8,789 bases of DNA. It comes from Spirochaetia bacterium (GTDB taxonomy: Bacteria; Spirochaetota; Leptospirae; Leptospirales; Leptonemataceae). A program made the position numbers and the translations under genes. Below the pieces are notes generated by a model. The model was not told the DNA's origin, did no database searches, and saw only the letters and a program-made list of their open reading frames with translations. Shown here one piece after another: positions 1-4,750 of this stretch (positions within the stretch are counted from its first letter, which is position 1; every line of letters starts with the position of its first letter). The DNA is taken from positions 1 to 8,789 of the forward strand of contig JACPZR010000208.1 of NCBI GenBank assembly GCA_016195395.1, written 5' to 3'.

Positions 1-52
1 AAACGAGCGCCAAGCCCAGAAAAAAGAAGAGTAGCGCCAACCGTCTGGTCAC
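1..52 (-). CDS. N-terminal fragment of an exported protein (partial, runs off left edge)
   Basis: On the minus strand a GTG at 52-50 opens a frame that stays open to the window edge. The 17 visible residues begin MTRRLALLFFFLGLALV. This is a textbook signal-peptide start: two Arg followed by a hydrophobic run of Leu, Phe and Ala. An in-frame TAA lies only three codons upstream, so this GTG is the first usable start. No Shine-Dalgarno sequence is visible before it. It follows the HEAT-repeat lipoprotein gene in the same direction after a 107-bp gap, so it could be a fourth member of that unit or be separately transcribed. The mature protein is not in the window and no function can be given. 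With 17 codons, a chance open frame remains possible. Confidence 0.45.
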   Translation of the reverse strand, partial: MTRRLALLFFFLGLALV

Positions 53-94
53 AGCAATTTATCGAACAGAAAGCCACGGGAGGTAAGCGATTTT

Positions 95-126
95 GGGCCC
101 GCGAAAACGGACCGGGGCGCGGGCCC
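95..126. repeat. GC-rich hairpin, 9-bp perfect arms
   Basis: GGGCCCGCG at 95-103 and its exact reverse complement CGCGGGCCC at 118-126 flank a 14-nt loop. The hairpin lies between the HEAT lipoprotein stop and the next minus-strand start. Neither strand has a T-run after the stem: on the minus strand four A follow, on the plus strand a C-rich stretch. It is therefore not a standard Rho-independent terminator. It could be an atypical terminator, an mRNA-processing structure or a 3' stabiliser. The rest of 53-159 shows nothing recognisable. Confidence 0.5.
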
Positions 127-159
127 GCCCCCGCCGCCTCAAAGGCTCTGCAACTCTAA

Positions 160-1704
160 CTAAAGCTTTCCGGATTTGGTCAGGTCCAGAAGGAGCGCAG
201 CCTGCCAGCGTGGAATGGAAAAGAGGCTGGCCAGCGCGTAGACCCGCATGTCATCGCCGTCGTATTCTTCCACTACGTTCCGAATGATAGCGCTGAGGCT
301 TCCGGGATAGCGGAGCCCCTTGGCCATAGCGGCACGCGCGTCTGCTTCTCCAATACGAAATTCCTTTCTGAAAGCGCGTACCATAAAATCCGCTGTGCCG
401 CCGGATCCCTCGGAATACGACAGGAGAACGTTATTCACACGATTTCGGAGTGCGATTACGTCCTCTTCCGGCATGCTTTCGAGAAGAACGTCCGCCACAT
501 GGGCGTTATAGTTTGCGTCGTAGCGCCGCATAGGACGTGTGGTTTTGATTTCTTGTTCCTGCGGTTTTGGTTCCTTCTTGGCGTCTGGTTTGCGCGTGTC
601 CGGTTCCGTGCGCTGGGTGACAGGACGCTTGTCCGTCGTCTTATCTGCCGTTTTGTCCGGCGTTTGCTTGGAAGGCTGCGTTACCGGCCCCTGCACTTTG
701 CCCGGACCCGGGTCGAATGGCTGCTGCATGGATCGCGCGTTTGTGGAGGGACCCTGTGTTACGGCCGGCTTGAGCGACGCATGCATGACAGCCAGGCTGC
801 TCTGCATGTCCGCCAGACGCATCATGGCTTCCCGTTCAACGAAGTACGCGTCCAGTCCCGCCATCTGCGACATGGACGACTTGGCCTTGTCTTTCAATTC
901 CGGCTTCTGAATATTGCGGTAATAATCCTCAAGTGCGCCGTACGATTCCTGTTTGTACGGAAGGGTCCCGGCCGCTGACACGGCGGCGGAGACCACGGCT
1001 TCCGGCTCTTTGGAGCCCGGTTTAATAATGGCACGGATGACCTCTGCTTTCTTGTCCTGCGATGCGGGGTCTTTCACGGACGGGAGTGCGTCGAGCGCGC
1101 GCTGACGCGCCGGATGGTCCGACTTGGCGGCCATTTCAAGAATGGCGGCTTCTGACTCGGGAGTGCCCATCTGCTGGAGAGCGGGTACCGCTTTGTCTGC
1201 ACGGCCGGCCGCGGCGGCCTTGGAGAGCATTGGGACGGCCTTGGTCACTTTCCTGGATCCAAAAAAAGCCATGACGTTATCTGTCAGAAAATCTGGGTCC
1301 TTTGTTGCAAGGTCGAACAGGAAGTCCACTGCCTCCGGATCATCCCGGCGGACCATCTGGGCTGTAATGCGCTTCTGCAAATCTTTGGAAATGTTGGGCT
1401 TATTGAAGATCTCCATCAGAGCTCCAAAGCCCTGTGGACCCGGAACTTCCGCGATCGTATCAATGGCTTCCTCTTGGAGGCCCGGCGGTATCTTGTCCCA
1501 GTTCTCCATGATTTCCCGGATAACATCGGAGGCATGGCCGTTCTTGATCCGGTCACGCGCAGACTGGAAGTCGTCCACTTTCTGATACGATGAGCAGGCG
1601 CCGAGGACGAACATTAGAACGGCCATGAACACCGTCGTTGCCGCAACCCTTGAGAGCGGTCCACGACTGCGAGGTTTCTTTTGGGGATGATTTGTGACGT
1701 TCAT
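160..1704 (-). CDS. HEAT-repeat lipoprotein with Pro/Lys-rich linker
   Basis: This is a 514-residue predicted outer-surface or periplasmic lipoprotein. An n-region rich in Lys and Arg (residues 9-19) precedes a hydrophobic stretch (20-36) and a canonical lipobox LGAC, with Cys37 the lipidated residue. Residues about 45-285 are alpha-helical repeats with the feel of HEAT/Armadillo units (for example AIDTIAEV, AVPALQQMGTPESEAAILEM, ARQRALDAL). Residues about 315-395 form a disordered linker rich in Pro, Lys, Thr and Gln, including TPDKTADKTTDKRP. A compact helical C-terminal domain (about 396-514) follows and I do not recognise it. The start at 1704 was chosen over an upstream in-frame ATG at 1842 because GGAGG sits 5 nt before it, it gives a proper signal peptide, and the longer version would overlap the 60-residue gene. 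It is the third gene of the caspase unit. HEAT arrays usually bind proteins, so a scaffold or partner of the caspase is an inference; the function is unknown. Confidence 0.85.
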   Translation of the reverse strand: MNVTNHPQKKPRSRGPLSRVAATTVFMAVLMFVLGACSSYQKVDDFQSARDRIKNGHASDVIREIMENWDKIPPGLQEEAIDTIAEVPGPQGFGALMEIFNKPNISKDLQKRITAQMVRRDDPEAVDFLFDLATKDPDFLTDNVMAFFGSRKVTKAVPMLSKAAAAGRADKAVPALQQMGTPESEAAILEMAAKSDHPARQRALDALPSVKDPASQDKKAEVIRAIIKPGSKEPEAVVSAAVSAAGTLPYKQESYGALEDYYRNIQKPELKDKAKSSMSQMAGLDAYFVEREAMMRLADMQSSLAVMHASLKPAVTQGPSTNARSMQQPFDPGPGKVQGPVTQPSKQTPDKTADKTTDKRPVTQRTEPDTRKPDAKKEPKPQEQEIKTTRPMRRYDANYNAHVADVLLESMPEEDVIALRNRVNNVLLSYSEGSGGTADFMVRAFRKEFRIGEADARAAMAKGLRYPGSLSAIIRNVVEEYDGDDMRVYALASLFSIPRWQAALLLDLTKSGKL

Positions 1705-1709
1705 TTCCG

Positions 1710-1714
1710 CCTCC
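1710..1714 (-). promoter_or_regulatory. Strong ribosome binding site that fixes the lipoprotein start
   Basis: On the minus strand GGAGG lies 5 nt upstream of the ATG at 1704. No comparable site precedes the in-frame ATG at 1842. This decides the start and shows that the third gene of the unit has its own efficient translation initiation. Confidence 0.8.
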
Positions 1715-1729
1715 ACGAAAGGGCTGGGA

Positions 1730-1912
1730 TCAGGATCTTTTGGCGCCGCTTCTTCCAGGAGTTTCGACCACTCGGGCCTTGTCCGATATGTCTTTCTCGT
1801 CCCGCAATTCTGAGGTGTCTGAAACCGGCGAAGCTCCCGCACTCCGCCAAGCGGAGCGCAGGAGCATGTAAAGAAATGCGACGAGCGCCAGAAAGACGAG
1901 GATTCTGATCAT
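1730..1912 (-). CDS. Small single-pass membrane protein (60 aa)
   Basis: The N-terminus MIRILVFLALVAFLYMLLR is one hydrophobic helix of about 18 residues followed by positive charges (R19, R23). The remaining ~37 residues are hydrophilic and mixed-charge, ending in GRSGAKRS. The ATG overlaps the TGA of the caspase gene as ATGA (1912-1909), and no Shine-Dalgarno sequence precedes it, so translation is probably coupled to the upstream gene. Its stop lies 25 nt before the lipoprotein start. The start resembles generic small bacterial membrane proteins (MIRxLxxLxxxxLLYRLLR), some of which carry a C-terminal CxxC pair, but this one has no Cys. The function is unknown; its position suggests an accessory or anchor role with the caspase and the lipoprotein. 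A non-coding frame is less likely, given the exact overlap and clean TM segment. Confidence 0.7.
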   Translation of the reverse strand: MIRILVFLALVAFLYMLLRSAWRSAGASPVSDTSELRDEKDISDKARVVETPGRSGAKRS

Positions 1913-3558
1913 TTAGTCAGAACGACGTCAACCTTGGTTGTAGCGCCGGGCTTGACTGCGATCTTTTCCTGATCCAGCTTCAGGTTCTCAAGGAACGAAG
2001 CCTTGATCATGTAATCGTTGTCTGGCGGCAGGTTCAAGAACCAGAACGATCCGTCTTTGGTTGTGGTCATCTTGTAATTGATGTTCACGCCCTTTACGGA
2101 AGGCATCCAGATGTCGCGACCTGCCTGCGGCCGTTCAAAGTTGTTCAAGAAGACTTTTCCCCGGATGGTTCCAAGACCCGCCAGAGAGCAGACAACGAAG
2201 GTCTTTCCGGGCACCTTTTCTTCAACACCCAGCGGCTCTTTGTAAACCGGATAATCGTCGGCTTGGATTTCAATTTCGTGCACACCCGTGGGGATGCTGT
2301 CCACTTCAATCTTGGCCACTTTATTCCGGAAGACTTTCATATCATGGGTATACGTTCCCAGCGGAATGGTTTCACCCGTTTCCGCTTTCAGCTGCTGCTC
2401 GTCGAGCCAGGTGACTTTGGAGGGATAATCTTTCCCGCTGAACGTTACACGCACACGACGGGTCTCCCGCTTGCTGCGGTTCTTGCGGAGAATGCTCTGC
2501 GCATCCATTGCGTTCTGGCCGGCAACGGTGGACTCAAGAATCGTGGTGTAGATCACTGCTTTACCGGTCTTGCCGGAATCCACAACGTTAGGCTCGTCCG
2601 GGGTGATGGGATCTTCCGGATCAGAATGTGTGGGCTGCGGCTTGATGGGATCAGGTTCCGGTTTATTGTCCGGATCCGGCTTGATATCGGTGGGGTTGGG
2701 GTTTGGTTTCGGCGGAATCGGTTTAACGTTACCTGCGATCATGACGCCGGAAGCATTGCCGCTCATCTGCGGGTGCTGTTTGTGATTGAACTTCGCGGCA
2801 TGGTCTACAATGCGCTTGGCCGACCACTCGAACGCCTCGAGGGCGGTGACTGTTTTGTCGTTGTTCAAGTCCCCGTTCTCAAGCTTCAGCGCCTCCGCAA
2901 AGTAATACGTGAAGATCCCGTGGTTGATGGGCGGCCCCACCTCAATAGAGGTTTCATTGGAGTCGCTCGATCCGATGATCGCTTTGTTGTCAAAATAGAA
3001 CTGGTCGTCGCCGTTCTCAATGACGGTCCCCGGGGAGTCTTTTCCCTGCGGGATATCACCCATACCACGACGGCCTTTCTTGACGATCCCGCCGGAGAAG
3101 CAGCAGTCGAAGATCCAAACGGTCTTCTTGCTCTTGATCCCTTTGAGCCAGGTGTTCAGCTGATCATCGGAAACGTGAGGACGTTCAAACATGACGATGT
3201 AGTTGCGCAGGCCATTGGGAGCGGAGGCGTCCCGCTGGTACGTTCCGTGTCCGTAGAAGTAGAGCACAACGGTGTCATCCGGTCCCACTGTTCTCGAGAG
3301 TTCCTTCAATGTCTTTTCGACGTTGGATGCGGTGACCATCTGGCCCAACAGCACCTTCACGTCGTCAAAATGCCCCTGGTCTTTCAGGGACTGAATCAAC
3401 AGTTGGGCATCCGCTTCACACAGGTCCAGCGGCGGAATGTCCGCTTGATTGTTCTTATAATTGGAACCAAAAACGGCGGCAATGCGCTTGGCTTCGACGG
3501 GCGAAACCGCCAACAGCACAACTACCAGTCCGATGACTGCCAAAAGGCCTTTTTTCAT
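1909..3558 (-). CDS. Exported caspase-fold (peptidase C14) protein with C-terminal beta domain
   Basis: This is a 549-residue predicted cysteine peptidase of the caspase/metacaspase fold. A signal peptide (residues 1-23, ending VEA before K24) directs export. The catalytic core spans about 24-275. His104 lies in VVLYFYGHGT after the hydrophobic strand, and Cys153 lies in WIFDCCFSGG, matching the family pattern D-x-C-x-S-G. A later IIGSSDSNETSIE and HGIFTYYFAEAL match the small-subunit part of the fold. Between Cys153 and that part lies a basic loop, KKGRRG (161-166). Residues 230-241 (DLNNDKTVTALE) fit an EF-hand-type calcium loop, lacking the usual Gly at position 6. A Pro/Asp/Lys-rich spacer (about 279-324) leads to a beta-rich C-terminal half, whose last ~85 residues resemble a carboxypeptidase-regulatory-like (CarboxypepD_reg) domain. 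It is the first gene of a three-gene unit. The family normally cleaves after Arg/Lys (metacaspase type) or Asp. Substrate and role here are unknown; the fold assignment is strong. Confidence 0.9.
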   Translation of the reverse strand: MKKGLLAVIGLVVVLLAVSPVEAKRIAAVFGSNYKNNQADIPPLDLCEADAQLLIQSLKDQGHFDDVKVLLGQMVTASNVEKTLKELSRTVGPDDTVVLYFYGHGTYQRDASAPNGLRNYIVMFERPHVSDDQLNTWLKGIKSKKTVWIFDCCFSGGIVKKGRRGMGDIPQGKDSPGTVIENGDDQFYFDNKAIIGSSDSNETSIEVGPPINHGIFTYYFAEALKLENGDLNNDKTVTALEAFEWSAKRIVDHAAKFNHKQHPQMSGNASGVMIAGNVKPIPPKPNPNPTDIKPDPDNKPEPDPIKPQPTHSDPEDPITPDEPNVVDSGKTGKAVIYTTILESTVAGQNAMDAQSILRKNRSKRETRRVRVTFSGKDYPSKVTWLDEQQLKAETGETIPLGTYTHDMKVFRNKVAKIEVDSIPTGVHEIEIQADDYPVYKEPLGVEEKVPGKTFVVCSLAGLGTIRGKVFLNNFERPQAGRDIWMPSVKGVNINYKMTTTKDGSFWFLNLPPDNDYMIKASFLENLKLDQEKIAVKPGATTKVDVVLTK

Positions 3559-3758
3559 TGTGAATGCTCCTCCAAAGTCAGACGAGTTGGGGAGTAAAAG
3601 GTTGCCTTGTTTTTGTCACGCCTTTTCCGGTCCCGGCGGCCGTCTGTGGGCCTGAACGACGGATTGGGCGCTCCGGGCAGTCGATCGTTGCCACGGATTT
3701 TCACATTGACATGGGCCCCGGCATTTCGGAAGTCCCCATGGCAACAGGTTGAAATAAA
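3559..3758. other. Divergent intergenic region (caspase operon / GON gene)
   Basis: These 200 bp separate the divergent starts of the caspase gene (minus) and the GON lipoprotein gene (plus), so they should hold both promoters. A perfect TTGACA lies at 3706-3711 on the plus strand, but nothing resembling TATAAT occurs 16-18 bp downstream. On the minus strand GTGACA (3619-3614) and TTTACT (3598-3593) are separated by only 15 bp. I found no -24/-12 sigma-54 site here. No convincing promoter can be assigned. Confidence 0.5.
3568..3573 (-). promoter_or_regulatory. Ribosome binding site of the caspase gene
   Basis: On the minus strand GGAGGA lies 9 nt before the ATG at 3558, a strong Shine-Dalgarno sequence. 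The GON, M23 and receptor genes in this window lack such sites. Confidence 0.75.
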
Positions 3759-4508
3759 GTGTCGCAGTTGAGAATTATTTGCCAGAGTCTGACTCTGATC
3801 GCATCGTTGCTGGCGAGCGCATGCAATGTTACAGGCGATTCGTGTGTGGACAGGGATGTCACGTGCAATCCCTCGGCGGGGTTGCTTGGCCTCGGGGCCA
3901 GGGGGACGTCCGCACGCGTGAATGGTCCGCGCTATGTTTCCTGTGCCGACGTTCAAGCCCAGAGTCCCGGCGCACCGGACGGCGATTACCTCCTCACTCT
4001 GCCGGGCGGCTCTGTGAGTGTTTATTGCTACAACATGGCCGCATCGCCCAAAGAATATCTGACGTTCCAGAACTGTAACGCGAACGGGCAGCCGAATGCC
4101 AACTCCTCTTTGTACGCCTATTCAGCCACAGGCAACCAGAATGTCACGCCAGGCGGTCTGTGGACATATTACAACCGCGTTCGATTCAACCCGACGAATC
4201 TGACCATCGACCAAACAGACCGGACGTTCAGCACGAACAATGGTGGGGACAGGTGGTTTGGAGCCACTCACTTCTCCAACAACGACTATGCTGACGCTGG
4301 CTCGTGTGGCTGCGACGGCACACTGGGGACTGCAAACATCGATATGACTGGATTGCCCTTCACGGTTGTGCAGGGACAGTTTGCGAAGGGGGCGGATCCC
4401 ACCAGTTACATGAACTACAGCCCGGACAACAAGATTGTGAATCTGGGGGGCGGCGGGTGCTGTGGCGCTACAAACACATTGGGGAATCCGATACAGCTTT
4501 CTTGGTGA
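3759..4508 (+). CDS. GON-domain lipoprotein
   Basis: This is a 249-residue exported, probably lipid-anchored, Cys-rich protein. GTG at 3759 is the first possible start, because an in-frame TGA lies at 3750-3752; TTG at 3768 is an alternative. The signal segment (residues 4-21) ends in LLASAC with Cys22, a relaxed lipobox with Leu at -4. Residues 62-249 match the GON domain: CADVQ near the start, DGDYLLTLPGGSVSVYC (74-90), the diagnostic YNMAASPKEYLTF (91-103), VRFNPTNLTIDQTDRTFS (141-158), a GSCGCDGTLGTANIDMTG stretch (181-198) and GGGGCCG (230-236) in place of the family's GGYCG. Nine Cys besides Cys22 remain in the mature protein, so disulphides are likely. GON is known at the C-terminus of ADAMTS9 and ADAMTS20 and in some bacterial secreted proteins, and its biochemical role is poorly defined. 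It stands alone between a divergent and a convergent neighbour. No good Shine-Dalgarno sequence is visible. Domain call confident, function unknown. Confidence 0.85.
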   Translation: MSQLRIICQSLTLIASLLASACNVTGDSCVDRDVTCNPSAGLLGLGARGTSARVNGPRYVSCADVQAQSPGAPDGDYLLTLPGGSVSVYCYNMAASPKEYLTFQNCNANGQPNANSSLYAYSATGNQNVTPGGLWTYYNRVRFNPTNLTIDQTDRTFSTNNGGDRWFGATHFSNNDYADAGSCGCDGTLGTANIDMTGLPFTVVQGQFAKGADPTSYMNYSPDNKIVNLGGGGCCGATNTLGNPIQLSW

Positions 4509-4512
4509 GGCC

Positions 4513-4528
4513 GCCTCCAGCCTGAGGC
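4513..4528. repeat. Short inverted repeat just after the GON stop
   Basis: GCCTC (4513-4517) and GAGGC (4524-4528) form a 5-bp stem with loop CAGCCT. The same spot has an 8-bp direct repeat TGAGGCCG at 4506-4513 (including the GON stop codon) and 4523-4530. No T-run follows, so a terminator role is uncertain. Confidence 0.35.
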
Positions 4529-4573
4529 CGACCCCGACCGCGATGGGTTCTAATCCGTTCGACTTCTTGGACA

Positions 4574-4656
4574 AGCCGTAAGAAGGCAGGCGCTTTTGTT
4601 CCACATCAGGGCCCGCGGGTGTCCGCCCCGCTCTCATGGCTCTGCTTCTTACGGCT
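4574..4656. repeat. 12-bp perfect inverted repeat spanning 83 bp between convergent genes
   Basis: AGCCGTAAGAAG at 4574-4585 is the exact reverse complement of CTTCTTACGGCT at 4645-4656, with 59 bp between them. Beyond the core, CAG/CTG can pair after a one-base bulge. A third copy of the inner part, CTTCTT at 4563-4568, could instead pair with AAGAAG at 4580-4585 to form a smaller hairpin, so two structures compete. The location between the 3' ends of two convergent genes fits a transcript-end structure. A relic of a small mobile element is an alternative, but no coding content or target duplication is visible. Confidence 0.5.
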
Positions 4657-4716
4657 CGCCTTTGAGCACAACCCAAGGGTAACGCACATCCTAAAAAAAG
4701 GAAAGCACGATTTCAA

Positions 4717-4734
4717 AAAAACTACATGGTTTTT
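4717..4734. terminator. A/T-rich hairpin, possible bidirectional terminator
   Basis: AAAAAC (4717-4722), loop TACATG and GTTTTT (4729-4734) form an inverted repeat 16 bp beyond the stop codon of the minus-strand M23 gene. On the minus strand the second arm runs on into seven T in total. The stem is nearly all A-T, hence weak. It is placed right for ending the M23 transcript and perhaps the converging GON transcript, but it is not a strong GC-stem terminator. Confidence 0.35.
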
Positions 4735-4750
4735 ATCAGTGGTCGCGGCC

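Noticed and set aside
499..978. Plus-strand open frames of 159 and 123 codons within the HEAT lipoprotein gene
   Set aside because: Arg-, Leu- and Cys-rich antisense translations with no signal, domain or ribosome binding site; shadows of the lipoprotein gene.
1705..1842. N-terminal extension of the HEAT lipoprotein starting at 1842
   Set aside because: It would bury the signal peptide 46 residues into the protein and overlap the 60-residue gene. The ATG at 1704 has a strong ribosome binding site.
2263..3597. 444-codon open frame on the plus strand opposite the caspase gene
   Set aside because: The opposite strand encodes a clear caspase with signal peptide, catalytic motifs and a strong ribosome binding site. 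The plus-strand product has no recognisable domain and arises from GC-biased codons read in antisense.
3593..3619. GTGACA / TTTACT pair as a promoter for the caspase operon (minus strand)
   Set aside because: The spacer is only 15 bp and the -10 matches 4 of 6 positions; too weak to call.
3706..3711. Perfect TTGACA upstream of the GON gene as a -35 box
   Set aside because: No -10-like hexamer lies 16-18 bp downstream, so the match may be chance.
3555..3956. Minus-strand 133-codon frame overlapping the GON gene start and ending at the caspase start
   Set aside because: Composition is rich in Arg, Asn and His with no domain, and it overlaps a well-supported GON gene and the intergenic region.
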